Below are positions 1 through 7,913 of a DNA stretch of 33,542 nt, piece after piece. Numbering within the stretch: the stretch's first letter is position 1; every line of letters begins with the position of its first letter. The position numbers and the translations under genes are program-made. The notes beneath the pieces were generated by a model. It ran no database searches. It was given only the letters and a program-made list of their open reading frames with translations, and was not told where the DNA came from. The stretch spans positions 110,674-144,215 of the forward strand of contig DOUE01000009.1 of assembly GCA_003520745.1 (NCBI GenBank), written 5' to 3'. The DNA is from Erysipelotrichaceae bacterium (GTDB taxonomy: Bacteria; Bacillota_I; Bacilli_A; Erysipelotrichales; Erysipelotrichaceae).

Positions 1-107
1 GGCGTTACGATCACATCGGGTAGGATGGTCGGGACAGCCGCAATGATCGGAATGCAGAAAACGGGCAGTATGAAAATGGACAATACTAGACTTAGTATTC
101 GTTTCAT
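1..107 (-). CDS. N-terminus of an exported or membrane protein (cut by window edge)
   Basis: Only the first 35 codons are in the window. The start is supported by a GAGGAGG ribosome binding site a few bases upstream. The peptide begins MKRILSLVLSIFILPVF: a positive n-region followed by a long hydrophobic stretch, as in a signal peptide or first membrane helix. There is no clear lipobox before the window ends. The gene runs in the same direction as the two-component operon but is separated from it by a terminator, so it is probably a separate transcript. Function cannot be assigned. Confidence 0.6.
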   Translation of the reverse strand, partial: MKRILSLVLSIFILPVFCIPIIAAVPTILPDVIVT

Positions 108-447
108 GATAATCCTCCTCGCGACTATCGTTGAGCCATTATGTTCACTCAATGAGTTTGAGTCGACTTCCCTTTCAACCGAATCTTCTCACACGACGAA
201 AAACATTAACACTATGAGTTGTTCTCCCCCGATGAAAGAACGGAATGTATCCTATTGATTTTACAGTATCACTCCCCAATGGATTAAACAAGGGATTTTT
301 AAACGATATACATGAATGGGATTACGTGCGATATCTTTCATCATCGGACATCGAATCACACGTAAGAGACCAAGGTGGTGATCCGTTGTCTTTTCTGTCG
401 ATTGTAATCAAACTCACCTACACGATGCATTCCATTCTTTGCCACAG
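108..447. other. Intergenic region between the truncated gene and the two-component operon terminator
   Basis: About 340 bases with no convincing gene. An open frame on the plus strand runs in from here but is the antisense shadow of the histidine kinase. The stretch must hold the promoter of the leftward gene ending at position 107. The only candidate I see is weak: a CATAAT-like -10 near 140 with a poor -35. Confidence 0.4.
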
Positions 448-474
448 AAAAAATCCACCCGGAGGTGGATTTTT
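448..474 (-). terminator. Rho-independent terminator after the histidine kinase gene
   Basis: AAAAATCCACC and GGTGGATTTTT pair around a 3-base loop, with T-rich flanks on both strands. It lies just past the stop of the leftward kinase gene and could act in both directions. Confidence 0.85.
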
Positions 475-481
475 GTTGGAT

Positions 482-1927
482 TTACAGGGGAATGGTGAAA
501 ATGAACGTGCTTCCCATTTCTTCGCTGCTTTGCACATCGATGCGTATGTTGTGGCGCGAGGCGATGTTGGAGGCGATGGCGAGTCCCAATCCGCTGCCGG
601 TGGCGTTGTTGGGGTCCTTGATGCGTTGATATCGTTTGAAGAGTTGGTCTTGTCTCTCTTGCGACATGCCCGGACCTTCGTCCTGGATGGCGACGATGAG
701 TTTGGTTTTGTCTTTCTTGGCGGATACACGGATCGATTTTTCGCTCGGGGTGAATTTGAGGGCGTTGTCCAGCACCGCGTTCAGCATCATTCTCAACCGG
801 TCGTAGTCGCCTTTGATCTTCCATACCCCTTCTTCGATTTCCGTCGTCAAGGTGATGTCGTTCTTGCGGGCGCGTTCCACGCTTCCGCGCAGGACGTCGT
901 TGAGGATGTCGTGGAATTCCACGTCGCTGAACACCAGTTTGAAGTCGGGGTCTTCCAAGCGGCTGAGTTCAAGCAAATCCCCGATCAGCCGTTGCATCCC
1001 CGTGGTTTCGCGGATCATCTGCGCGCTCACGTCGTCCAAACTGTATTCTTCGGGATAGATGCCGTCCCGCAGTCCTTCCGCATAGCCCCTCAATACCGTG
1101 ACCGGGGTGCGGAGTTCGTGGGTGATGTCGGCGATGAAGTTCTGTCTCATTTTCTCAAGGTTCGCGCTTTGGCGCGACGCGTCTTCCAAGCGTTTTCCCA
1201 AAACGTTCAGGTTTCTTCCCAGATCCCCGATCTCATCGTTGCCTTGGTTGTTGAGGCGGATGTCGTAGCGGCCTTGGGCGAGTTGCGTGACGGCTTGGTC
1301 CATGGTGAGGACGGGTTGGATGAAGCGTTTGGAGAGGAAGTATCCCGCCAGGACGGCGATGATGATGCCGACGAAGGTGCTCATGAAAAGGATGCGGATC
1401 CCCACGTTGGCCGTGCTTTGGATCATGGTGACCGAGGCGCTGATCAGAATCGCCGCGATGACTTGGTTTTGGGTGTTGTAGACGGGGACGCCGACCGTCA
1501 GGGTCCGTGAATTATAGATGTCGGAGAAGGTATCGGTGCTTCGCTCTTCGCCGGACAGGACGTCGTCGACGACGTTGCGGACGCGCAGGGTCAGGGTCGA
1601 GGTGTTGTTATGCATCCCCATGCCCATGCCGTTGTTTCCGCTGATCGATCGTGCCCAGATCTTCCCGTCCTGCGTCACGACCCAGAGTTGGGCGTCTTCC
1701 AGGACGTCGTCCAGTTCGCTGAAACGGGCCAAGAGTTCGGTGTTGGTGACGTTCTCGTCCCCCAGCAAATCCGCCAGTTCGCGGGCGTTACTTGTGATTT
1801 CGGCCTTGACGTTGTCGACCGTCTGGTTGCGGAACATCATGATGAACATAATGCTTAAAATCAATGCGAAAAGAAGGATGACCCCGACGAAATAGGTGAT
1901 CAGACGACGTGTGATCCCGGATTTCAT
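482..1927 (-). CDS. Sensor histidine kinase, HAMP-HisKA-HATPase type
   Basis: Membrane sensor kinase of a two-component system, 481 residues. TM1 spans about residues 10-32, an extracytoplasmic sensor region about 33-155, and TM2 about 157-198. A HAMP region follows, then the HisKA box with HELRTP at 270-275 and phospho-acceptor His270. The ATPase domain has its N box around N383/N388, DEGPGM at 416-421 and GSGLGLA at 444-450. The architecture resembles the BaeS/ResE class. It overlaps the upstream response regulator by the four bases ATGA, so the two are translationally coupled. The sensor region has a Met/Gly/His-rich loop (GNNGMGMGMHNN, about residues 97-108) that might bind a metal, but this is only a guess. 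The signal is unknown. Confidence 0.95.
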   Translation of the reverse strand: MKSGITRRLITYFVGVILLFALILSIMFIMMFRNQTVDNVKAEITSNARELADLLGDENVTNTELLARFSELDDVLEDAQLWVVTQDGKIWARSISGNNGMGMGMHNNTSTLTLRVRNVVDDVLSGEERSTDTFSDIYNSRTLTVGVPVYNTQNQVIAAILISASVTMIQSTANVGIRILFMSTFVGIIIAVLAGYFLSKRFIQPVLTMDQAVTQLAQGRYDIRLNNQGNDEIGDLGRNLNVLGKRLEDASRQSANLEKMRQNFIADITHELRTPVTVLRGYAEGLRDGIYPEEYSLDDVSAQMIRETTGMQRLIGDLLELSRLEDPDFKLVFSDVEFHDILNDVLRGSVERARKNDITLTTEIEEGVWKIKGDYDRLRMMLNAVLDNALKFTPSEKSIRVSAKKDKTKLIVAIQDEGPGMSQERQDQLFKRYQRIKDPNNATGSGLGLAIASNIASRHNIRIDVQSSEEMGSTFIFTIPL

Positions 1928-2622
1928 GGGGTTTCCCCCTTGGCTTCGAATTTATACCCGACACCCCAGATGGTTTTGATGTCCCACAAGGGATGCGGCA
2001 TCGCATCCAATTTCGTACGCAAACGCGTCATATGGGAATCGACCGTGCGGCTATCCCCGTAGTAATTGTATCCCCAACATTGGTTCAACAGGTTCTCGCG
2101 GGAAAACGCCCTTCCCGGATGGGAAGCGAGGGTCCACAACAGTTCGATTTCTTTCTTGGTAAGGCTGATTTTCAGTTCATCGATCTTGACGATGTATTCA
2201 TCCAGGTCGACCGTCAGGTTATGCAGGTGCAGACGTTGTTTTTCATCCGCATTGACACGGTCCAAGCGACGCAGGATCGCTTTGACCCGGGCCATGACTT
2301 CGCCGGGGGAGAAGGGTTTGACGATGTAGTCGTCGGCCCCGATCTCCAAGCCCATGATGCGTTCGAAATCTTCACCGCGGGCGGTGATCATCAGGATGGG
2401 GACGTTGGAATCTTTCCGGATTTCGCGGACCACGGTGAATCCGTCCATCTTGGGCATCATCACGTCCAAAAGAACGATGTCGAAATCATCGTTCATCGCT
2501 TTGGTCAACGCGTCGCTGCCGTCATGGGCAACCGTAACGTCGTACCCTTCTTTTTTTGCGTAGCTTTCAAGGATTTGGACGATCGATTCGTTGTCGTCCG
2601 CAATCAGCATGCGTGTCATCAT
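1924..2622 (-). CDS. OmpR/PhoB-family response regulator
   Basis: DNA-binding response regulator with an N-terminal receiver domain (acidic pair in LIADDNES, phospho-acceptor Asp in LLDVMMPKMDG, Lys in YIVKPF) and a C-terminal winged helix (SRENLLNQCWGY, ending VWGVGYKF-like). The frame is open to an ATG at 2643, but that ATG overlaps the predicted -10 hexamer. The ATG at 2622, preceded by AGAAGG at a good distance, gives a 232-residue protein with the usual short N-terminus. It is co-transcribed with the sensor kinase through a 4-base overlap. An 11-bp-period direct repeat just upstream suggests autoregulation. Target genes are unknown. The neighbouring C39-like protein, lipoprotein and DUF2680-like gene are possible targets by proximity only. 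Confidence 0.95.
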   Translation of the reverse strand: MMTRMLIADDNESIVQILESYAKKEGYDVTVAHDGSDALTKAMNDDFDIVLLDVMMPKMDGFTVVREIRKDSNVPILMITARGEDFERIMGLEIGADDYIVKPFSPGEVMARVKAILRRLDRVNADEKQRLHLHNLTVDLDEYIVKIDELKISLTKKEIELLWTLASHPGRAFSRENLLNQCWGYNYYGDSRTVDSHMTRLRTKLDAMPHPLWDIKTIWGVGYKFEAKGETP

Positions 2623-2641
2623 CCCACCTGCCTTCTGGTCC

Positions 2642-2674
2642 ATTGTATCATCGGTTTATGACGAAAGTATGACG
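2642..2674 (-). promoter_or_regulatory. Promoter with PhoB-type direct repeat for the two-component operon
   Basis: On the minus strand a TACAAT -10 (2642-2647) sits 9 bases downstream of a direct repeat. On the plus strand the repeat reads TATGACG-AAAG-TATGACG (2657-2663 and 2668-2674), an exact heptamer with 11-bp period. OmpR/PhoB regulators bind such tandem repeats about 10 bp upstream of the -10, in place of a -35. No good -35 is present. Confidence 0.5.
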
Positions 2675-2679
2675 GATTT

Positions 2680-3297
2680 TCAATCTTGGATGCGATAGAC
2701 GACGAATCCCCCGCCGTCTTTGGTTTTGGCGTACCATTGGTCGAGGTTGACGGAGATCAGTTTCCCTCCGTCGAAGATGTCCAGATACATTTCATCTTTG
2801 GTGGACATCTCGATGCCGACCACCGTGACCCAATGCCAGGCGTCCAGTTGCTTCTCTTCCCCGTTGTGCAGGTTCAGGAAAGCGATCGGGAGATCTTCGT
2901 CGATGGCTTGACGCACAAATTCCCGGACTTCAACCAAAGGTTTACGCAATTCTTTCTTCTTGGGGACGTCGATCACGTCGACCGTGAAGGATTTTCCTTG
3001 ATCACGTAAAAACGCGCTCATCCCGTCCGTGAAGATTTTCGTGTTCTTCACCCCTCCGCCGAAGCGCGGCGTGACATATTTCCAGATTTCATCCATGATC
3101 GCCAATCCTTCTTCCATCGTACGGTTGCGATCCAAGCGCGGTAGATGGTAGAGGTAAAGATTGGATGCGGCGGTAGGTCCGCACCCTGACAATCTTTTCC
3201 ATTTGGTGGTATAGAATTCCTGGTCCAACCCGAGATGGAATTCCCCATCGGGTTTCAGAATAACGAGCGCATCCCTGTCTTTGATCGATGTATTCAT
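2680..3297 (-). CDS. C39-like papain-fold cysteine peptidase family protein
   Basis: Soluble 205-residue protein. The segment LSGCGPTAASN (Cys39) resembles the Cys box of C39-like (peptidase_C39_2) proteins. AWHWVTVVGI (His155) and YLDIFDGG (Asp173 or Asp176) fit the rest of a Cys-His-Asp triad. No signal peptide or ABC-transporter fusion is seen, so it is probably cytoplasmic and its substrate is unknown. The start has GGAGG seven bases upstream. It lies upstream of, and in the same direction as, the two-component operon. The C-terminal half of the ArsC fusion at 24345-25472 is a clear paralogue, sharing among others a W-Y-V-T-P block and a GGGGF-like C-terminus, but it lacks the Cys and His. 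The fold assignment is by motif, not by search. Confidence 0.7.
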   Translation of the reverse strand: MNTSIKDRDALVILKPDGEFHLGLDQEFYTTKWKRLSGCGPTAASNLYLYHLPRLDRNRTMEEGLAIMDEIWKYVTPRFGGGVKNTKIFTDGMSAFLRDQGKSFTVDVIDVPKKKELRKPLVEVREFVRQAIDEDLPIAFLNLHNGEEKQLDAWHWVTVVGIEMSTKDEMYLDIFDGGKLISVNLDQWYAKTKDGGGFVVYRIQD

Positions 3298-3370
3298 TAT
3301 AAGCCTCCGTCTTTCCCTTACTTTACCACGCTTTTCCTTAAGTTTGTGTCGGTTTGACTATGGTAACGAA

Positions 3371-3397
3371 AAGAAGCGACGTTCCCTGTCGCTTCTT
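3371..3397 (-). terminator. Terminator after the lipoprotein gene
   Basis: AAGAAGCGAC and GTCGCTTCTT pair around a 7-base loop just past the stop of the leftward lipoprotein gene. A T-rich run follows in that direction. Confidence 0.85.
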
Positions 3398-3406
3398 CTG
3401 TCTTGA

Positions 3407-4087
3407 TTATTTCTGTGTGGCGATGACGGTGATCTTGTCCAGATAGAACTTCGTGAACCCTTCATAGGCGGAATCCGTTCCGATCAAGAGATACGCGGTG
3501 CCTTCGCTTGTGGTTTTCAAGGTCACGTTCGCTTCCACATCCTTATAGATCATCCCCGTGGCGGAACCTTCGGGTTTCGCCATGGTCGTGGCGACCACGA
3601 CGGTTTCTCCGCCTTCCGATTGATTCCCGATATCCACATTGAGTCGATAGACCCCCTGGTCATCCAGGGCGGCGACGGGTTTGACCCCGACGACGCCGGC
3701 TTTCACATAGACGCTATCCGCCGGCGATCCTCCGATTCCGATTGACCCCGATTCTTCGCTGGTCCCGAGTTTGAACTTGATCAAGAAGGTATAGGTCGTG
3801 TTCTTCCTTAATCCTGAAATCAGCTTCGTATATCCCATGAACAAATCGTCGCTGCGATTCATCCCCTCGATGAACAAGGCTTGGGTCGCACCCGCGATCT
3901 CCGGTTTGTTTCTCCCCCAGGCGAACGCATAGGTCGTATACCCGTTCCCGTCGTCGTGATAATCGCCATAGACTTGGGAGAACCCCTCGTCGTTGGACTC
4001 GAATTCATACTTAAAGACTTGCCGATCCGCTTTCTGGCATCCCGCAAGTACCATCAGACACACCAAGCCGATCAATAGACGTTTCAT
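3407..4087 (-). CDS. Predicted lipoprotein of unknown function
   Basis: 226 residues starting MKRLLIGLVCLMVLAGC. The lipobox LAGC marks an exported lipid-anchored protein with Cys at residue 17. The start at 4087 is preferred over in-frame upstream codons because AGAGGTGG lies just before it and it gives a proper signal peptide. The mature part is rich in beta-prone and Gly/Thr segments, with phrases such as GLRKNTTYTFLIKFKLGT that recall carbohydrate-binding beta-sandwich domains. I do not recognise a named family. It is divergent from the secreted DUF2680-like gene and ends in its own terminator, so it is probably monocistronic. Confidence 0.8.
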   Translation of the reverse strand: MKRLLIGLVCLMVLAGCQKADRQVFKYEFESNDEGFSQVYGDYHDDGNGYTTYAFAWGRNKPEIAGATQALFIEGMNRSDDLFMGYTKLISGLRKNTTYTFLIKFKLGTSEESGSIGIGGSPADSVYVKAGVVGVKPVAALDDQGVYRLNVDIGNQSEGGETVVVATTMAKPEGSATGMIYKDVEANVTLKTTSEGTAYLLIGTDSAYEGFTKFYLDKITVIATQK

Positions 4088-4249
4088 CGGACCACCTCTT
4101 TTCGTCATTTTACCAAATCCCACGTTAAGGCATGGTTAATTCGTGAAGATTCCGATAAAATGTGTAATTTTCAATGGATTCGGCACACTTTCGTAACATC
4201 CTTTTTCTATACTGTGTCTGTAACCCGAACAGGGAACAAGGAGATTCAC

Positions 4250-4711
4250 ATGAAAAAAGCAGGAATTGTGCTAGGCGTCATCGCAGCCGCACTGATCTTG
4301 ACGATGATTACGTCCAGTGTCTATGCGGCATTCCAACCCAAGAGAGGCATCGAACTGGCGGCCGACGTCCTTGGCGTCACCGTCGATGAGTTGATCGAAC
4401 AACAAGACGAGACCGGAAAGACGATCCATGAAATCGTCGTCGATGCCGGTAAACTGGATGAATTGACCCAGGCTCGTTTGGACCAGATGAAGTTGATCCT
4501 CGCCGACCGGGTCGCCAATGGCGATCTCACCCAGGCGGAAGCCGATGAATGGTATGCGGAAATGGTCGAGCGGATGGAATACAATCTCGCCAACGGCATT
4601 ACCGGATCCGGACGCGGCGGAATGATGGGCGGATACGGTGCGGGAACCGGTGTCGGTTGCGGCACTCAGACACGTGGCGGAAACTACCGTCAATCCAATC
4701 GTAATCGATAA
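4250..4711 (+). CDS. Small secreted DUF2680-like protein
   Basis: 153 residues. The N-terminus MKKAGIVLGVIAAALILTM is a signal peptide or anchor, with probable cleavage near VYAAF. The mature part has the phrase AADVLGVTVDELIEQ and a second helical segment (DLTQAEADEWYAEMVERM), the pattern of DUF2680/YckD-type secreted proteins. The C-terminus is Gly-rich. The start at 4250 follows AAGGAG at the usual distance; the open frame further upstream has no signal sequence. A TATACT -10-like hexamer lies at 4208-4213 without a clear -35. A strong terminator follows, so this is a single-gene transcript. Family role is unknown; a cell-envelope stress role is a guess. Confidence 0.8.
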   Translation: MKKAGIVLGVIAAALILTMITSSVYAAFQPKRGIELAADVLGVTVDELIEQQDETGKTIHEIVVDAGKLDELTQARLDQMKLILADRVANGDLTQAEADEWYAEMVERMEYNLANGITGSGRGGMMGGYGAGTGVGCGTQTRGGNYRQSNRNR

Positions 4712-4717
4712 CAAGAG

Positions 4718-4751
4718 AAAGAAGCAACGAGAAGGTTCGTTGCTTCTTTTT
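4718..4751 (+). terminator. Terminator after the DUF2680-like gene
   Basis: AAAGAAGCAACGA and TCGTTGCTTCTTT form a 13-bp stem with a 6-base loop and a run of T. Confidence 0.95.
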
Positions 4752-4805
4752 TCATTCCTAAAGACTACCTGTCTCAACGTATAAACGAAAGTAACATATA
4801 GAACG

Positions 4806-5309
4806 CTACTTCATCAGACCCTGAAGCCTTGTTGTGATTTCGGATTTAGGTAATCGGACCTTATTCCCATTGTTTCGTTCAAGTTCATGTAAACATTCTT
4901 CATATTCATCTTTACTGATGTAGTGACCATCGAATAACTGATCCAGTATCCCGAGTGTTCCCAAAACGGACACACCCTCGTTCGAAGCGGATTTTCTCAA
5001 TGCACCGTCTCCGGTAAGCAATACGATCCGTCTCTCTTTTGCGATCGACAAAGCGATGCGATCATAAACGGATAGCCTTGGGTAACGTTGCCCAAACGCC
5101 TCGGCCAGAGTGAACTCTTCAAAGGTTAGTTCGACACTCACCAGTCCGTTTTCCTTCAACTCTTCGCCAAAACCGCTCAAAGACATCAACTCATCTTCAA
5201 TCGCGTCATTGTTCATGATGTAGGTGTAAGGTAACCTAAAGGGTAGTTCAGTGCATCCGATGATGGAGAAATCGATCCAGACACTCGTATCGCTACTTAC
5301 ATACTCCAT
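4806..5309 (-). CDS. PIN-domain protein (probable toxin / RNase)
   Basis: 167-residue PIN-like protein. The acidic residues expected for a PIN active site are present: Asp7 in SSDTSVWIDF, Glu near 38-40, Asp83 in VYDRIALSIA and Asp101 in LLTGDGALRKSA. The pattern fits a metal-dependent RNase of the VapC/DUF3368 sort. It starts 2 bases after the upstream Xre-ImmA gene and must be co-transcribed with it. In such two-gene modules (Zn-peptidase/Xre plus PIN) the PIN protein is the predicted toxin and the DNA-binding partner the antitoxin or regulator. Activity is not shown here. No terminator is obvious after it except the one facing from the other side. Confidence 0.8.
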   Translation of the reverse strand: MEYVSSDTSVWIDFSIIGCTELPFRLPYTYIMNNDAIEDELMSLSGFGEELKENGLVSVELTFEEFTLAEAFGQRYPRLSVYDRIALSIAKERRIVLLTGDGALRKSASNEGVSVLGTLGILDQLFDGHYISKDEYEECLHELERNNGNKVRLPKSEITTRLQGLMK

Positions 5310-5311
5310 TC

Positions 5312-6352
5312 CTATTCCTCACCGAAGCAGCAATTCGATGCGATGGCTTCGTATGAGGTATGTAGAAGTTCGGCCCCTTTTTGCATACTGATTTCTTTCT
5401 CATTAACGGCTCGATAAACCAACTGTTCAAATAAATTCGGAGCTTCCTTCTCAATCCGGCTTGGTTCGCTTTTCCTCCAACCCCATGAAGAGGCTTGAAT
5501 ATAAAAATCTTTTTCAAGACTTGCCGAGATGATCTTCGATAAATAGGCGCGTTTAACGAGCAAATACAGGGATATGCCATACTCCTTCGCCACTTGGATC
5601 ATATCTTTCGATATGCCCGTGCGATGAACTCCGAGTTCCCGTAGTGCGTCCGTTTTTGGAAACAAGAAGGCACCACTGATCGCCGTAGCATATTCTTCGA
5701 TTTTACCTTCTTCCATATCGGTTGGCCACTGAAACATAAGGTGCGCAAGTTCATGGGCCATGGTGGATCGATTTCTTTCGGGGCTCATCTTCCCATTCAC
5801 AACGATATAAGGCCGTTCGTTGACAAAGCCGTTCATCCCTGAGAATTTATCATTGTCTAAATCACATACGTACACCAGAATCCCTTTATTCTCTAAAACT
5901 TCGATCAGGTTGCCGACCGGCCCGTCATTCGCTAACCCGATATGGTGGCGTAGCGATATTGCGTTTTCTTCATGATCGTCCGTTAACTCAAGAACGCCGG
6001 ATAATGGGGCTTCAGGAAGAACTTCCCCTCCCAGTATTTCCACGATCGTCATGAATCGGTTGAAATACTCTTCAACACACTCCCGGACATAATCCTGTTG
6101 GGTGACCGTGAGCGTTGATTTCTTTCTGAATTCGCCATGGTTGAACGTTAGCCCCTCATTACGAACGGCTAGAAAATCCGATACGCGCACGCCTAAAACA
6201 GCCGCCATTCTCTTTAGGATTTCCATGTCGGGATTTCGGCTTCCGCTTTCATAGTTCGTGATGGCCATCGAGGAGAGATTCACTTGTTTTGCGAAATCAC
6301 TCTTTGACATCGCTTTCCTTAGTCGGTAGTATTTGAGGTTTTTACTGAACAT
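5312..6352 (-). CDS. Xre-type HTH / ImmA-IrrE metallopeptidase
   Basis: 346 residues. An N-terminal Xre helix-turn-helix (about 5-60, with MSKSDFAKQVNLSSMAITNYE) is followed by an ImmA/IrrE zinc peptidase domain with HELAH at 200-204 and a likely third ligand Glu at 219-220. These proteins usually cleave or control a partner repressor or toxin, or act as the antitoxin of a two-gene module. The frame is open to a GTG at 6361. The ATG at 6352 has AAGGGGG at the right spacing and starts the HTH properly. It is the first gene of an operon with the PIN protein, and the promoter carries repeats suited to self-regulation. Confidence 0.88.
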   Translation of the reverse strand: MFSKNLKYYRLRKAMSKSDFAKQVNLSSMAITNYESGSRNPDMEILKRMAAVLGVRVSDFLAVRNEGLTFNHGEFRKKSTLTVTQQDYVRECVEEYFNRFMTIVEILGGEVLPEAPLSGVLELTDDHEENAISLRHHIGLANDGPVGNLIEVLENKGILVYVCDLDNDKFSGMNGFVNERPYIVVNGKMSPERNRSTMAHELAHLMFQWPTDMEEGKIEEYATAISGAFLFPKTDALRELGVHRTGISKDMIQVAKEYGISLYLLVKRAYLSKIISASLEKDFYIQASSWGWRKSEPSRIEKEAPNLFEQLVYRAVNEKEISMQKGAELLHTSYEAIASNCCFGEE

Positions 6353-6369
6353 TTGATCCACCCCCTTCT

Positions 6370-6404
6370 GTTTATATTATACACTTTTTCACTATTTTAT
6401 AAAC
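6370..6404 (-). promoter_or_regulatory. Promoter and candidate operator of the Xre-ImmA / PIN operon
   Basis: A consensus -10 TATAAT reads leftward at 6376-6381. It is bracketed by the inverted repeat GTTTATA (6370-6376) and TATAAAC (6398-6404). On the minus strand AAAAGTGT also occurs twice, 22 bp (two helical turns) apart. No good -35 is seen. The repeats fit an Xre autoregulatory operator. Confidence 0.5.
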
Positions 6405-6513
6405 ACTTTTGGATCACTCATGCTCACTCTGGATTATGAGTTTTCGAAACCTCCTGTCATACTTCATTCCATTCATATGCATCGTCGTCTTAACTTCCTC
6501 TTCAAAGATCTTC

Positions 6514-6990
6514 TCAATTCACCAGTTCTATTTCTATCCTTTTATTTTCGTCGATTCTTAGCGATATTCTTGCATTCCCCTTCGCATTTTTCCCCACAAG
6601 GACAAGGTAGTTCTTGCCTTGGGGAACCTCCACTTGGATGACTTCATCGGTTTCGTTTTCCGCGATCACCGTGACTTCCCGGTTGGCATCGACCAAACAG
6701 ATCTTGAATCGCCCCCCGTCCAGTTTGATTTCCACATCCAACCAAACGATCCCCTTCTCATTCGCCTCGATCGTCCAGACCGTTTGTTTCCCGTAGAATC
6801 CGCCGAACTCGAGATGAAGGCTGGTTTCCTTGATTGAACCGAGACGGTTCGCGAAGGTGTAGCTATCCCCTTGGTTTGCGATTTTCGCGTCGTCGTCATA
6901 GATGCCGGCTTGATAGGAATTCAGCTGCGAACACCCCGTGACAAGACCGATCAACAAAATCAGGAGGATGATCTTGATTCTAGATATCAT
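6514..6990 (-). CDS. Small lipoprotein of unknown function
   Basis: 158 residues. MISRIKIILLILLIGLVTGC is a lipoprotein signal with lipobox VTGC (Cys20). The mature domain is mostly beta-prone: alternating hydrophobic stretches with a Gly-Gly-Phe-Tyr-Gly turn, and a C-terminal segment VPQGKNYLVLVGKNAKG reminiscent of small surface beta-sandwich domains. No family is recognised. Its start overlaps the end of the upstream 8-TM gene by 11 bases, so the two are translationally coupled. They probably form one membrane-surface complex or pathway under the palindrome-rich promoter at 7914-7963. Confidence 0.8.
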   Translation of the reverse strand: MISRIKIILLILLIGLVTGCSQLNSYQAGIYDDDAKIANQGDSYTFANRLGSIKETSLHLEFGGFYGKQTVWTIEANEKGIVWLDVEIKLDGGRFKICLVDANREVTVIAENETDEVIQVEVPQGKNYLVLVGKNAKGNARISLRIDENKRIEIELVN

Positions 6991-7864
6991 TGGTGACGAC
7001 CTCCGTTTTCTTGATGTTGGACAACAGAAGAACCAGAGTGAAGACGGAGACGATGTTCATTCCGAAGAAGAGGACGACTTCCACGATCGAGACGTCGATG
7101 CCGCTCAAGATCGAATTGATGATCATGGCGGAGATGCAGGTGAGCATGGTGATCCCTTTGATGACGACGATCGAGGTTAACAGATACCCAAGCGGTTTAC
7201 GTTTGATCAACAGGATCGCCGAGAGGGTCGCGGTCGGGACGATGAAACCCAAATCCATCCCTTGGATGACCAAGGTCGTATAGTGTTCAAGTCCGAGCGG
7301 GATCGCGTCGCCCAGAATCGACGGGGCGATCTTCCCAAGCCATAGCATGGCGATGGTGAAGGCGATGAACCCTTGGAACCCTCCCAGGAATTTCACAGGC
7401 AAACGGTCGCTAAACACGTTTGGAAGACGGGGGATGTCGAAGGAAAGGATCATGAGGGTAAGAGCGTAGAAACTGGCGGACATCAGCGCCACGTAGACGA
7501 TGAACATGGGGTTGTAGGTCCATAGAAAGGTATACGACATGTAGGTGTAGAGGAAATAGCCCAAGGTACCGGTAAGAAGCAGCCTGGCTTTGATGGATCC
7601 TTTGTTGGCATAGACCAGGGATCCAAGCAACAAGGGGATCGCCAAGACCAAGGTGACAAGATCCGACGCTTTTCCCTGGGCGACGGTCGAGATCGAGTCG
7701 TTTTTATAGAGTCCGCTCCCGAAGATCCTCACGGTTTCACCGCCGATGGAAATGAAGTCATAGGATTCGCCATTCCCACCCATCGTCAATCCAAGGATGC
7801 AGGCAAAGGCGGAGAGGACCAGGATCAAAATCCCGAGAATGTTGATTGATTTACGAAGAAGCAT
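6980..7864 (-). CDS. Polytopic (about 8 TM) membrane protein of unknown function
   Basis: 294 residues with about eight hydrophobic helices (roughly 8-27, 67-86, 94-113, 118-142, 159-178, 204-220, 224-250, 258-282) and one extracytoplasmic stretch at about 28-66. The start at 7864 has AGAGGG upstream. A longer open frame to 7930 would read through the promoter and operator and is not used. I do not recognise a transporter or enzyme motif. It is first in an operon with the lipoprotein at 6514-6990. The promoter has near-consensus elements overlapped by several palindromes, so expression is probably tightly repressed until an inducer appears. Confidence 0.8.
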   Translation of the reverse strand: MLLRKSINILGILILVLSAFACILGLTMGGNGESYDFISIGGETVRIFGSGLYKNDSISTVAQGKASDLVTLVLAIPLLLGSLVYANKGSIKARLLLTGTLGYFLYTYMSYTFLWTYNPMFIVYVALMSASFYALTLMILSFDIPRLPNVFSDRLPVKFLGGFQGFIAFTIAMLWLGKIAPSILGDAIPLGLEHYTTLVIQGMDLGFIVPTATLSAILLIKRKPLGYLLTSIVVIKGITMLTCISAMIINSILSGIDVSIVEVVLFFGMNIVSVFTLVLLLSNIKKTEVVTNDI

Positions 7865-7913
7865 GGTTTCCCTCTTTTCCGATGGGTGTCCGTCAAGTCT
7901 CCCATCTCTATTA

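Noticed and set aside
245..1510. 421-codon open frame on the plus strand opposite the histidine kinase
   Set aside because: It is exactly antisense to a gene with all kinase motifs, has no ribosome site, and its protein is a low-complexity Val/Asp/His-rich shadow.
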